From positions 44,280,398 to 44,344,397 of the forward strand of contig CM036756.1 in assembly GCA_020796225.1 (NCBI GenBank): DNA of 64,000 nt. Reading direction: 5' to 3'. The DNA comes from Arion vulgaris. Its lineage: Eukaryota; Mollusca; Gastropoda; Stylommatophora; Arionidae. The position numbers were made by a program, and so were the translations under genes. Under the pieces are notes generated by a model. That model ran no database searches and was not told where the DNA came from. It saw only the letters and a list, made by a program, of their open reading frames with translations. Every line of letters begins with the position of its first letter. The first letter of the stretch is position 1. Below are positions 1 through 10,439 of the stretch, piece after piece.

Positions 1-237
1 AATAGGAGGCATGTTATATTACAGGGAACATATCAGTTATGTTACAATTTAATAGAGGCATATTATATTACAAGGAACATATCAGTTATGTTACAATGTG
101 AATAGGAGGCATATTATATTACAGGGAACATATCAGTTATGTTACAATGTGAATAGGAGGCATGTTATATTACAGGCAACATACCAGTTATGTTACAATG
201 TGAATAGGAGGCATGTTATATTACAGGGAACATAGCA
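1..237. repeat. 51-bp tandem repeat, about 4.6 copies
   Basis: The phrase AATAGGAGGCATGTTATATT recurs at about 1, 51, 101, 152 and 203, giving a 51-bp period with few substitutions. Weaker copies (ATGTTATATTGTAACCAACA and relatives) reappear at about 485-610, beyond SINE A. The SINE therefore probably landed inside an older, longer array. Confidence 0.9.
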
Positions 238-267
238 AACAGAATCAGGGAGCATATCATATGAGGA

Positions 268-482
268 ACGTCTGACAGAATGAATTGAGGCGGCTCCCTG
301 GCGAGATCCGTACTCATTAACGGTAGGACAATGATTTTTTCTGTCGTGGCATAATGAAAACTCCTAACTGGGAACAGCTTCCGGCGACTGCACTATCAAT
401 ACGGCCATTACATTCCCCAGGCTCACGTCCCACCTGGGCCTCACATGATCCTAATCGATCCTACAGGCAGTAACAGCTTTTA
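268..482 (+). mobile_element. SINE A, diverged copy
   Basis: This matches the clearer SINE A copies at 1934-2230, 27283-27500 (minus) and 41640-41875. They share a tRNA-like head (GAATGGATTAGAGC in good copies), then GGTAAGG, a T-rich stretch before CTGTTGT, a GCGACTGCACTAGCCA segment, GGTCATTACATTC, CGTCCCACCTG and a CTACAGGCAGTAA tail. The A-box region is degraded here. It lies between good and decayed copies of the 51-bp array. Confidence 0.7.
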
Positions 483-484
483 TT

Positions 485-960
485 CAGGTATGTTATGTTT
501 TAAAGAACGTATAGGATAGGGCTACATTATACGGAAAATATCAAACAGGTTTTGTTATAGCTAATAAATCATATATGTTATATTGTAACCAACATATCAG
601 ACATAATATATATATAAACAACGTAACGACGAATAAAGATCCCGACATACAAAATATTCAGTCACGTGTTATTGTTCTAACCATCTCAACAGTTCACCGC
701 CTGCAGAGATTTAACGCGCGCCTGCTGGTTTCATCCAGATATACGATCAGACCCAACTTTGGAGGTTAGATGGATACCAATCATTGTCTGAGGCAAAGAG
801 ATCGGTTCGTGATAAGAATATTGGTGTCTTGTTTTAATGAGGTTGAGTTAGAAAAACACGTTATTTGAAAGAGTTGAGACTTTGAAGTTCTGTCTTATTT
901 CGTCTTCTATTTTTTCTGTTATCTTAGCACGATGTTGAAAATATTACTACAGAGGAATCA
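485..960. other. Stretch without a recognisable gene
   Basis: The first 130 bases look like decayed copies of the 51-bp repeat. The remainder, including a 64-codon open frame at 575-769, resembles nothing I recognise and has no coding signature. I see no RNA gene. Confidence 0.5.
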
Positions 961-977
961 GTAAATATATTGAGCAT

Positions 978-1255
978 ACATTATCATCATCATCATCAGG
1001 TGCCGTGCTGGCTGGCGTAGGTGATTATAGATCTCCACCAATCTCTATATCTGGTGTTTGCTATCATCTCAGATGTTGACGCTCTTCCGTACCATGAAGT
1101 CAGGCTATCCAAAATTGTATATCTTGTATCTCTTTGTCTTCCTCTTTTTGGTCTCCCCGATTTTATCGGTTGTTACAATGTGTTCTAAACTCTCTCCTTA
1201 TCACATGTCCGAAAAAAGATGACTGCCTCTTTCTTATATTGATGATAAGCTTACT
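978..1255 (-). mobile_element. LINE-4 3' end fragment (RT C-terminus)
   Basis: Read on the minus strand, the 3' end of a non-LTR retrotransposon ORF is visible: INIRKRQSSFFGHVIRRE, followed by the glycine/lysine-rich tail that ends many such ORFs. The element ends at a (GAT)n run, seen here as CATCATCATCATCA at about 963-978. The same ending, GGCACTTGAT or GGCACCTGATGATGATG, occurs at 39650 and 12050. Stops and frameshifts show it is dead. Confidence 0.75.
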
Positions 1256-1470
1256 ATGTGATTGGTCATACACGTGAGGCAAAATATAAAACACGGGGAA
1301 GGAGGAAAGGGTGTGCAGTTTTATAAGTACAGGAACATAGTAAATTAACGTTTCGACCATAACGCCTTCATCAAGAAACATACACGACACCATAATTATC
1401 ATCATGTGCTATGTCTGCTGATGTTGGAAATCATGGATCTCCAAAAGCAAATGTCCATGGTGCTGACTAT

Positions 1471-1930
1471 CAGTTCTTCTTTTTGTGGTCACACTGTTAC
1501 TGAGTTGTTGCCCAGTGTCGTGGTTTTCTGTTTATGTCTTGCTTTTCTGGTGGCTTGGGTGATTGTTATTTTTGCTTTATGACATGATTCTGCTATGCCA
1601 TCTAACCATCTTTTTCGTGGTCTTCCTCTAGCCTTCTTTCCTGATGTTCTGTTGCTGAAGACTATACGGCTAAGTTTTGTTGCATTCTTATTAAGTTGCG
1701 GAACCACTTCATTCTTTGTTTCTCAATGTAATTCAAGCAAAGTCCTGTCCCAACTTTCTTTCTTATGCTGATGTTAGTGATTCTGTCTTTTCTGGTGTTG
1801 TTGGTAACTTTCTTAGGCACCCATTTCACATGTGGTTATTTTCTGCGATTGTGATTTGTTCATTGTCCATGTTTGGTCTTGGTGACACAAAGTAGGCATG
1901 AAAGTGCTGTTGATCATCTGTTGTTTAGCT
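1471..1930 (-). mobile_element. LINE-1 3' fragment (RT C-terminal region)
   Basis: The minus strand encodes NRTSGKKARGRPRKRWLDGI, the conserved tail after the RT domain of a common invertebrate LINE. Further upstream are decayed ITNTRKDRI-like and SQKSQ-like segments. The same sequence is at 13060-13320, 60500-61430 (minus), 36840-37040 and 45040-45412 (plus). The 3' tail is (GAA)n, seen as CTTCTT on the plus strand. It is 5'-truncated and abuts SINE A. Confidence 0.85.
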
Positions 1931-1933
1931 GTC

Positions 1934-2230
1934 AAGTAGCGTCTGCCGAATGGATTAGAGCGGCTCCTTCGGGAGACCGTGTTCACACCACGGTAAGGCC
2001 ACAGATTTTTCTGTTGTGGGTATAAATGAAAATCCTAACCTAAACGCTTTAACTGTACTAGCCATGCGACAACTGTACTAGCCATGCGACAACTGTACTA
2101 GCCATGCGACAACTGTACTAACCATGCGACAACTGTACGAGCCATGCGGTCATTACATTCTCCAGTCTCTCGTCCCACCTGTCCTACACAGCCCTAAAAT
2201 GCGCTACTACAGGCAGTAACGACAGTCTAG
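1934..2230 (+). mobile_element. SINE A with internal 20-bp expansion
   Basis: The tRNA-like head GCGTCTGCCGAATGGATTAG is followed by a degraded B box, CACGGTAAGGCC, CTGTTGTGGGTATAAATGAA, then GGTCATTACATTCTCC and the CTACAGGCAGTAA end. Between the body halves a 20-bp unit is repeated five times (2051-2148). Other SINE A copies have a single unit at that position. Confidence 0.85.
2051..2148. repeat. 20-bp minisatellite inside SINE A, 5 copies
   Basis: AACTGTACTAGCCATGCGAC is repeated five times with only two substitutions. The single-copy counterpart in the SINE at 41640 is CGACTGCACTAGCCACACGG, so the array grew from SINE sequence. Confidence 0.95.
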
Positions 2231-2244
2231 CTGCCAATGAAATC

Positions 2245-2468
2245 TTTGTGTACCTTATCAATGGCGCTAGTTAGCTCTCATTTGGGATGCTGATAAATGT
2301 CCGTACCGGAAATCAGACTGCAGAATTTGGTCTTTCTGTCTTCCTATGTCTCGTCTTCCATTGATATTACCGGTTGTTATAACGTGTTATACATCTCCCT
2401 GTCTCATAACATGCCAGACAAATGATGACTGACTCTTTCTTATATTGATAATATTATCGATATATTTA
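2245..2468 (-). mobile_element. LINE-4 3' fragment, second copy
   Basis: The minus strand reads INIRKSQSSFVWHVMRQ and then a GRRDIGRQK-like stretch, parallel to the copy at 978-1255. It carries several in-frame stops. Confidence 0.65.
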
Positions 2469-2602
2469 CTTGTCTAATTGTATATATTATGTCTTACGTT
2501 TAAGAAGTGAATTTCTTCCTTTCTGGTGTATCCTTTGCTTGATAAAGACATTTTCGTCGAAACGTCGCTGTGTATTATTATTTTTCTACATTGTAAAACT
2601 AC

Positions 2603-2866
2603 AGTGGTGGCGTCTGTGGCTTAGGGGATAATGACTCGGTCTATTAACCTCAACGTTCTGAGTTCGAATCACACTGCAGACAGTTTGGTTGCAAATTGTT
2701 TTGCGTGGATTTTACAAAAGGACGATGGCACCACCCGTTCAGAAAGCAATGGCAAACTACTGAACGATAATACCTAGAAGAATCACAAACAGCGTTAAAA
2801 GCTGTAAGCTGTGGTTGATTTGCAAAATCCTGTAAATGATATGCAGTTTAAAAAAAAAAAAAAAAA
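2603..2866 (+). mobile_element. SINE B, nearly complete, with poly-A tail
   Basis: The tRNA-like promoter has an A box in TGGCTTAGGGGATAATG and a B box in GAGTTCGAATCA, 5' of a body with GGCACCACCCGTTCAGAAAG and GCAATGGCAAACTACTGAAC. It ends at a run of 17 A. Other copies are at 31058-31315 (+), 58900-59065 (+, truncated), 23756-24005 (-) and 37500-37640 (-, truncated). The A-tail and pol III boxes identify a tRNA-derived SINE mobilised by a LINE. Confidence 0.9.
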
Positions 2867-2869
2867 GAC

Positions 2870-3560
2870 AGAACTTTGTTTTGATATTGATAACATACTT
2901 TCTTTGTTCACTGACCTTTTTTAACCCTTAAACGTTCGTGGGTTTTTAAGTTTTTTTGTTATTTTTGAAGGCCTGCTCTATTACTAGAAGCCATATATAC
3001 TCCATGAATTGAACATAGGCATGTTATATATGGTTAGAAAGCTAATTGAATGTACTATCAAGATATGTGATTTTAATATCAGTGTCATGTAATATGTGAT
3101 AATAGTGACTTAATTTTGGTGATGCTAAAAATAGATTTTAAAACAAATTTCAAATAATTATACAGTCACAAAGAAGGAAAAAATTAAGTATGAAATATAT
3201 CATGAAAACTATTTATATACTCTCTTAGTACCTTCATATTTACACAATATATCCAAACATGAAGTTGTTTGGACAATAAATAAGGCAGTAATTAGGAAAT
3301 TTGTAACTTCTAAATATTTCCATATTTTGGAGACACCAATTAATAAATAATAAATAAATAAGAGAAAATGATGTAGAACTGGTCTAGTAATCAGCTCATA
3401 AAGAACTAACACTTATAGTCTTGATTAAGACAGTAATCTGAGTCACTAGATTCCATTTTTTAAACAAATGTGTGATTTTTAACAAGAGCAAGTGAAAACT
3501 CGTCTGCAGAGATTATCCAAAATGACGGCTGTTCGGAAATGTCGGTGTAATAAAAGCATG
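2870..3560. other. AT-rich stretch without a recognisable gene
   Basis: This is low-GC unique sequence. I see no element, RNA gene or coding signal. Confidence 0.5.
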
Positions 3561-3564
3561 TTCT

Positions 3565-3712
3565 TACCACTGAAGTCGGAGAAGGTTCTCCTGAATGGCT
3601 AGGGACACCTTACACACGGTTAGTCGGCTTTCACGCAGAAATCAGTCAGATACACCATAAAAGGCTTCCTGACTACGCATTAATTCATAGCGGGCGGAGG
3701 CAGAAGAAGAAG
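3565..3712 (+). repeat. Dispersed repeat H, copy 1
   Basis: GAAGTCGGAGAAGGTTCTCC, GGGACACC, CAGTCAG, ACACCATA, TGACTACGC and AATTCATA occur in the same order and spacing as at 4500-4632. The copy here ends in AGAAGAAGAAGAAC. It is probably a SINE or other short non-autonomous element. I could not place a confident pol III promoter. Confidence 0.55.
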
Positions 3713-3714
3713 AA

Positions 3715-4495
3715 CAAAAAACATGCTTTATTCAACGAGATTAGGCATCTTAAAATAAAAATATTTTTAACAATTTATTATGGTAATATCATATGTTTTA
3801 CATTATGAAACATAAATTATATACATTTAAATGCATAAATAACACACAAAACACTTAATGTATGTCCTATCCATCGAAAGAGTCTCTTCCTTAGCTATTT
3901 CTCCACTGGTATCTGCTTAGTTCTTTCTCTGAGTTCCTCGTTTGTAATCTTATCACACCTTCTCAGTCCCTCTATTCTACATAAACATCCGTTTATAAAG
4001 GTCTGTAGTTATTTTATTCTATGTCATGATAATTATACACATCATCAGAACATATATTTTCTATATCATAACGTATAGAATTCAAGAATAGCCAAGACCA
4101 CAATCAAATATAAACATCATCATCAGTAATCGACACGCCCACAAATAGATGCAGACAAGACTGTTCGATCTCATGACTTGTTCTCAATAGTACCATATCT
4201 ACTGCGTAATGTTGCCACATTACGTCATATCTGATTGATCATACGGAAGGCCGTTAGAGTTACTTCATGCCAAATCAAATGTCACCGATAAGGATTCTGA
4301 TCCCTTTACTGTGGCGATACACAGAAATCTACAAATCTGTGGTGGTAAGACCAGACTAGATCTGGCGAAAACCCTGGGTATGCTGCGGTGATACTAAGTA
4401 AATTGGCGTATAATAACAAAGACACGTGTGTATAGTATCACATAAGTAAGCTGAATTTAATTTTTTTAAACTCACGACAATTACTGGGAATCTAA
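3715..4495. other. AT-rich stretch; possible retroposon tail at about 4118
   Basis: Mostly low-complexity AT-rich DNA. A CATCATCATCAG run at about 4118 resembles the minus-strand (GAT)n tails of the LINEs elsewhere. The sequence to its right to about 4400 could be a decayed minus-strand retroposon, but I recognise no domain. Confidence 0.3.
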
Positions 4496-4499
4496 CTTA

Positions 4500-4632
4500 C
4501 AAGTACCTCTGAAGTCAGAGCAAGGTTCGCTTGAATAGCGAGAGACACCGGTGATAAGGAAAGCATAACCTCAAGCAAAATCAATCAGCAACACCATATT
4601 AGATACCATGACTACGCCGGAATTCATAACTG
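4500..4632 (+). repeat. Dispersed repeat H, copy 2
   Basis: This is the second copy of the unit at 3565-3712, with matching CTGAAGTCAGAG, AGGTTC, AGAGACACC, CAACACCATA, GACTACGC and AATTCATA landmarks. Confidence 0.55.
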
Positions 4633-4984
4633 CGAATAATTAAAAAAAAATATTGTTCATTATTAATGATACTATTTTCTGCGTATTTTTGTCTGAAAAA
4701 TATATATTTTATCCAACCATTAGCCATGGTGACTCGCTACTGCATCTATTTTTTCTGATATCATTTCCATCATCAAGGAGTGTACAAAAGTCGATGTGAG
4801 CCGTATATTTTCTGTGTTTTTACCCCGATCTGCGTTTTAATGATCTCACTGCCATTCATTTTCTCCGTCTGGATTTATGGTTTCTATTTTTTTGGGGTAA
4901 AAATTAGAACAGGTTTGTTGTACAATGTGGGGGTGTGTTATAACAAACTATGTAAGTATGTTGAACTTGTTAGGTACTTGTTAG

Positions 4985-5398
4985 CACAGAAAGCTCACCA
5001 CATGTGAAATGAAAGGCTTGAGGAAGGCGGTGGAGGTAAACAGGAAAGATAGACTATGAAATGAGGACATCAGAAGCAGTGTAGACATAACTTCATGCAC
5101 CGAATACATTGAAAGACAATAAATGCAATGATTTGGACATTTAATGAGAATGGAATACAACCAACCACCAATAACATCATACAATAAAAAAAAACTTTAG
5201 GTACTTTAGCCAAGGGAAGACCAAGAAAAAGATGGATAGAAAATATTGAGACCACACTAAATAAACACGAATATAACACAACACGGGTGACTCATCTGAC
5301 CATGAAACACAAACTAAAGCCCCCCGCCCTCCCTCCCTACGTTTGACGGCAAGATGGACAACGAATTCCATCATCAACCTGGGAAAGACAGTATACAA
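4985..5398 (+). mobile_element. LINE-2 3' fragment, frameshifted
   Basis: The plus strand carries pieces of the RT C-terminus in several frames: the HxM-NERLEE region, a TSCTEYIERQ-like part, GRPRKRWIENIETTLNKHEY, then NTTRVTHL. A better copy lies at 13537-14069. The order matches and stops occur throughout. Its 3' end, CACCTGGGAAAG-like, runs straight into the 28-bp array. Confidence 0.75.
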
Positions 5399-5424
5399 AT
5401 AGCAAGTCTACTGTACTTATTAGG

Positions 5425-5805
5425 TATAAGCAACGCTGCTGTACTTTGTTGTTGCAAGGTTGTTGTACTTTGTAAGTATAAGCAACGCTGCTGTACTTTG
5501 TTGTTGCAAAGTTGTTGTACTTTTGTAAGCTATAAGCAAAGTTGTTGTATGTTGTAAGTATAACAAAGTTGTTGTATGTTGTAAGTATACAAAGTTGTTG
5601 TATGTTGTAAGTATAAGCAAAGTTGTTGTATGTTGTAAGTATAAGCAAGGTTGTTGTATGTTGTAAGTATAAGCAATGTTGTTGTACTTTGTAAGTATAA
5701 GCAAAGTTGTTGTACTTTGTAAGTATAAGCAAGGTTGTTGTACTTTGTAAGTATAAGCAAAGTTGTTGTACTTTGTAAGTATAAGCAAAGTTGTTGTACG
5801 TTTTA
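5425..5805. repeat. 28-bp tandem repeat, about 13-14 copies
   Basis: The consensus is GTTGTTGTACTTTGTAAGTA plus TAAGCAAA, 28 bp. Early copies alternate with a related GTTGTTGCAA form, and middle copies have TATGTTG in place of TACTTTG. The period is not a multiple of three and the unit has no stop in several frames, which is why long spurious reading frames cross it. Confidence 0.9.
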
Positions 5806-5807
5806 GG

Positions 5808-6078
5808 TATACGCCTCCCGTGTGTTGCTGGGGCTCTCAAAAGGGAGCTAATAATAGTAACACTGTGACCTACAAGGCATGTCCTAAGAGGTGACTGAGG
5901 TAGGGCCTAGGGAAGCCTCACTAGTAAATAAAAAGAAGCGCAGAAATCGGATGTGCTAGCCTACTTGTAGGTGCATAACTGGAACAACGTACTTCGATCT
6001 TAGGCTCCGATCATATACAAATCACACAGAGTGGTTAACAAGTGGTCGATAAGGAACGTTTGAAGAAGTAGAAGATGA
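5808..6078 (+). mobile_element. SINE E (non-autonomous element)
   Basis: It shares with 49335-49622 (+), 46235-46490 (-) and 15258-15370 (+, partial) the landmarks AAGGCATGTCCTAAGAGG, CTAGGGAA, GCAGAAATCGGATGTGCTAG, CTACTTGTAGG, GCTC(C)GATCA, CACAGAGTGGTTAACAAGTG and a GAAGAAG tail. It has no coding capacity. A tRNA head is not evident, so the SINE label is provisional. Confidence 0.65.
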
Positions 6079-6122
6079 AGGTATAAGCGAGGCTGCTGTA
6101 CTTTGTATATAATAGTTTAATT

Positions 6123-6420
6123 ACTAAATACCAAAGTAATCTGACCTTCCGAACAAAGTGAGACTGAAGTAAAACTAGAATAATCTGACCTTCCGAAAAA
6201 TTGAGGCTGAAGTAAGACTTGAATAATCTGAACTTCAGAACAAAGTGAGGCTGAAGTAAGACTAGAATAATCTGATCTTCCGAACAAAGTGAGGCTGCGG
6301 TTAGACTACAACAATCTGATCTTCAGAACGAGCCGAGGCTGAAGTTAGAACAAAATGATCTTCAGAACGAGCCGAGGCTGTGGTTAGAACAATATGATCT
6401 TGAGAACAAGATGAGACTTG
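6123..6420. repeat. 42-44 bp degenerate tandem repeat, about 6-7 copies
   Basis: AATCTGACCTTCCGAACAAA followed by GTGAGGCTGAAGTAAGACTA recurs with drift (ATCTTC, GAACGAGCCGAGG). Copies diverge toward the right end. Confidence 0.85.
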
Positions 6421-6659
6421 GGTTTGTCGCTAGAGATACTATGGTTAAGTGATCACGTGTTAACATGCTTAGCTAGTTGAAAGGGAGATCATCTATTAGT
6501 CTCCCATGAGTGCATAGCCGCTGATTGTGTTTAGATTTCAAATTTAAGAGATGATTAAAAGGATTAAGCTAAGATCACACAATAATGATATAATGTTGCA
6601 TAGAGATCAATATGGTTTTATACATTAAAATACCACAAAATTCGACGCAAAAAACATCA

Positions 6660-6905
6660 TCACATCACAGTTTGCCAGGCATCAAATTGGTCACATCACA
6701 GTAGGCATCAATTTGGTCACATCACAGTCTGCCAGGCATCAATCTGGTCACATCACAGTCTGCCAGGCATCAATCTGGTCACATCACAGTTTGCCAGGCA
6801 TCAATCTGGTCACATCACAGTCTGCCAGGCATCATTCTGGTCACATCACAGTCTGCCAAGCATCAATCTGGTCACATCACAGTCTGCCAGACAGTTGAAA
6901 GGCAT
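6660..6905. repeat. 31-bp tandem repeat, about 8 copies
   Basis: The unit starts CACATCACAGTCTGCCAGGC and continues ATCAATCTGGT, 31 bp. Copies are nearly identical. Confidence 0.95.
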
Positions 6906-6994
6906 CAATCTGGATAAAAACAGTGGCAATAAATTGTTCCGTATCAAGTTCTTATTGAAATAACTTGATAAGAAAACTGAAACAAAATAAATCA

Positions 6995-7565
6995 GTTGAA
7001 ACTTGTGAAAACGCTGCGTCAAGTTAGTTAAAAAACAAACAATGGTTAAAGTTGCATGTTGAAACTTGTGAAAACGCTGCATCAAGTTAGTTAAAAAACA
7101 AACAATGGTTAAAGTTGCATGTTGAAACTTGTGAAAACGCTTCATCAAGTTAGTTAAAAAACAAACAATGGTTAAAGTTGCATGTTGAAACTTGTGAAAA
7201 CGCTGCGTCAAGTTAGTTAAAAAAACAAACAGTGGTTAAAGTTACATGTTGAAACTTGTGAAAATGCTGCATCAAGTTAGTTAAAAAAACAAACAGTGGT
7301 TAAAGTTGCATGTTGAAACTTGTGAAAATGCTGCATCAAGTTAGTTAAAAAACAAACAGTGGTTAAAGTTACATGTTGAAACTTGTGAAAATGCTGCATC
7401 AAGTTAGTTAAAAAAACAAACAATGGTTAAAGTTGCATGTTGAAACTTGTGAAAACGCTGCGTCAAGTTAGTTAAAAAACAAACAGTGGTTAAAGTTGCA
7501 TGTTGAAACTTGTGAAAATGCTGCATCAAGTTAGTTAAAAAAACAAACAATGGTTAAAGTTACAT
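6995..7565. repeat. 63-bp tandem repeat, 9 copies, CpG-variant
   Basis: The unit begins GTTGAAACTTGTGAAAACGC and has a 63-bp period. Copies differ mainly at ACGCTGCGTC versus ATGCTGCATC and at CAATGG versus CAGTGG, that is, by transitions at CpG sites. Confidence 0.95.
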
Positions 7566-7644
7566 GAGTATTGTGTTTTAATTTGTTTTACTGGTTCGAA
7601 TGCTTCGAATAGTCAAAAAATGAAAAATTGCTTTCATTGTCTAT

Positions 7645-7872
7645 AATTCTCATTAATTTTGCTCGGTCCTTCTCCACACAAATTACACGTCCCATGCCGA
7701 GAGTATTGCACAAAGCATGAACTCCGTAGCACCATCAACACACCTAGTGCTCTCAGGAAAAAAAAGCATTCGTGAACAGAACGGCGTGGTCCGGATTCTA
7801 ATCCCCGACCTTTGGAAAACAAGATAATGGCGTAATGACACAGCTACATATACCGCACGAGGTTTTGACATG
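7645..7872 (-). mobile_element. SINE C, minus-strand copy
   Basis: The reverse complement contains the SINE C body: GGTCGGGGATTAGAATCCGG (B-box region), CCGTTCTGTTCACGAATGC, CACTAGGTGTGTTGATGGTG, TGCTTTGTGCAATACT and GGCATGGGACGTG. It parallels copies at 14082-14340 and 62465-62715 (+). Confidence 0.75.
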
Positions 7873-7874
7873 AC

Positions 7875-8585
7875 TACAAGTAGCTTGACTATGGAAGTTT
7901 ATGCCAGTAACTACAGAAATATACTAGCTGTTGACTCAGACTTCTATACGTACATGTGTTCTTAATGATTCATTTCTTACGCTTAGGAAGATCAAACCAG
8001 ACTTGGCTCGAAGGCAATGCTTAAAGTTTCTGAGAAGGTCTAGGATGACAAAAATCTGTTTAAGTTATGTGCCTGTGCACTTGGGTAAAGAGGGATGAAC
8101 GGGTCGATAGATTTGCTTGAATTGCTACTGTAGAAAGCGAATGAGCAAATAACCAGGTATATGTTCTGAGTGCCACAGAGGAGATAATACATGTAAACCA
8201 TCCATGGAATGATGGGCGTCTACATCTATAACCAGACTGCAAGAATATCAAATCAAACGGAGTGTAACACAACAAGATTGCTTTGCTGGAAGCCACAAAT
8301 GAATAGTAAATCAGCAGAGAACGTGTGTCGTTAGTTGCCATACGATGAAACATGTTGAGAAAGAGATCGAAGCAATTATAGATTAATTGGTTCGATGTGC
8401 AGTGATGAGGATCCGACGACTAAACTAAACTAAACTAAAATGTCTCTCCACATCGGTCTGTCTCTGGTACAATTCATCAACTCCGTCACCGAATTATTGC
8501 CGAAACACGATTTCAAGCCGCCCGGAATGTTGTTCCTTTGTGTACCTCTATCTCTCTTCCTCTGTATTTTACCTGTTATAACCAA
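7875..8585. other. Stretch without a recognisable gene
   Basis: Unique-looking sequence. The open frames at 8060-8353 (-) and 8440-8838 (+) have no recognisable domain, and the second lies antisense to LINE fragments, so I do not call them. TAAAC is repeated near 8420. Confidence 0.4.
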
Positions 8586-8588
8586 ATG

Positions 8589-8790
8589 TTATAAACTGCC
8601 CCTTCTAATTATATATCCGAAAAACCTTGATTGTCTGCTTCTTATTCGATTGATTAGATTTCGATATGAATCTGTCTCCGACAAGATCTTTTTATTGGTT
8701 TTTATAGTTGTCCATGGAACTTTCAACATTCTTCTGAGAAACCACATTGATGTGGCTTCCAGTGTCCTTACCATTTGTCTATTATCTATC
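8589..8790 (-). mobile_element. LINE-4-like RT C-terminal fragment
   Basis: The minus strand encodes LEATSMWFLRRMLKVPWT and then RIRSRQSRFFGYIIRRGS, the classic segment of a LINE ORF just after the thumb region. It is truncated on both sides and abuts a fragment of LINE-6. Confidence 0.75.
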
Positions 8791-8793
8791 GAT

Positions 8794-9030
8794 CTATCTA
8801 TCTATCTTTATCCTCTTTGTGTGCAGATTGACACATAAGGCTTCCACAAGAGACTTCCACTGTTGCCGTTCTGCTGCCTTTCTACCAGCTGTCTCCGACG
8901 TCAAGCCACACTCCTTCAACTCTCTCTCCACAGTTCTTCTCCATGTTTTATCTGGACGTCCAGGCCTTCTCCTTCCATCCACTGTTCATCTGAGAGCTGT
9001 CCTAGCCAAGGCCCCCACTGGCATACTGTT
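8794..9030 (-). mobile_element. LINE-6 C-terminal fragment
   Basis: The minus strand encodes GRRRPGRPDKTWRRTVEREL, then KECGLT and ERQQWKSLVEALC, the conserved last segment of a LINE ORF. Related pieces are at 31570-31840 and 62985-63235 (+). Order and strand suggest a mosaic with the adjacent LINE-4 piece. Confidence 0.8.
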
Positions 9031-9870
9031 ATGTTTATATACAGTTAACTATGAAATTATTTCTGGAATTAACATAATATATTTGTCTACTAACACCAAG
9101 CAATCTCATGTTAACATAAAATATATGTCTGAATATCTACATAACAAACCCCACTTCAATCTTGTTTCCTTACTTTTTGTGTATAAAATGTGTTAACAAA
9201 TTGATGTTTTGTCACTTCTCTAAATTATTAGAATATTCAAACGGATCTTCTCATTTATCATCTGTTGGTAACAAAGCTAATATAGCAGACATCCCCGGTG
9301 TAAAACAGCCACAGGTTAGCTCCGGCAGGTGGCAATTTATCTTAATATCTGCAGAATTTTCAGACTGAGATGTCACTATCATTTTCCGGGAACGTGACAA
9401 TACCAATTTTATCTAACATATATTTGACAGTTCAAGTTACTTAAATTTAAACAATTCCGGTTTGTGTTGTTTTTTGGTGTCTTATTTCAGTGATAAATTA
9501 TATTTTAATTATCATTATCATCATCAATTATGTCTAGGTAAAAATGTAAGGAATATCTAGAGTTATTTCTATTCACTTTATAGATTACGGAAGTACGTCA
9601 CAATCTAAGATGGCGATATTCTTTTATTTACATAGCAACATTCGTATCAATGATTAATATCACTTCAGCATAGATACATACGCTGTCAAAAGCACAATCC
9701 CATCACAAGACACGATGTATTACCAACAGGAACAGCTGCCATCCAGTCGAATATTACATTATTTAATTAATCTGATGGCAGTTGTAATTATCATTGTTAC
9801 AATTGTATTCCTTGTTGTCTTAGTTTTTATTATCAAATCATGTTAAGTAGAGTTAAGCCAAAAGCTAAGA
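9031..9870. other. AT-rich stretch without a recognisable gene
   Basis: No element or coding signal recognised. Confidence 0.5.
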
Positions 9871-9874
9871 ATGG

Positions 9875-10325
9875 GATTGATTGATTGAGTGAATGATAGG
9901 ATCATCATCATTGTACTTCGTTGAGTAACCATGTTGTTCCGATCTATTTCTTACACAGGACGATCTCAGCTGCAAGGAAACACACTCAGTAGCACCGGCG
10001 AGGGTCCCCGATGTCATTTTGAAAACGAAAAAATATTTGCGAAGCAATTTTATTTTTAATCTTTTCTAATGAATTTTACCCGGGCAGAGGATTTCCAGTC
10101 TACTCTTCTCGATTTTGATCTGCCAAGGGTTCTTTTACGTACTCAAATTGAACACGGGACCTAAGTTTTATCGTCCGTCTCTGATAGGACTAGGAACTCG
10201 ATCTCACCTACGCTGAGATCAGGGATCTCTGGACAACTATCCAGATGGCTCCACGGGGGAGCGAACCTGGTACCTTTGGCACGAGAGATTAGCATCTAAA
10301 CTATACGCTACAGGGACATATTTAA
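9875..10325 (-). mobile_element. SINE D, full copy
   Basis: The minus strand starts with a tRNA-like head: GCGTATAGTTTAGATGCTAA (A-box region) and GGTACCAGGTTCGCTCCC (B box). It continues GAGCCATCTGG, GATCCCTGATCTCAGCG, GAGATCGAGTTCCTAGTCC, a CCCGTGTTCAATTTGAG segment, and ends with CATCATCATTG and GATTGATTGA. Copies: 35236-35640 (+), 40440-40975 (-), 48675-49128 (-) and a tail at 62143-62216 (-). At about 450 bp it is long for a SINE. Confidence 0.85.
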
Positions 10326-10439
10326 GAATGATGGAGAGAACCTGCATGGCAAGACAACACATACACCATCACTGACTAAATTGAAATAAGAAAGTCATGC
10401 TCGGTGTATGTAGCAATTTGTTTCTCAGTTATCACAGCA

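Noticed and set aside
5337..5840. 167- and 122-codon minus-strand frames
   Set aside because: Produced by the 28-bp array (LILTKYNNFAYTYKVQQ-type repeats in rotating frames).
8440..9196. Plus-strand frames of 132 and 149 codons
   Set aside because: They are antisense to the LINE-4 and LINE-6 coding fragments on the minus strand.
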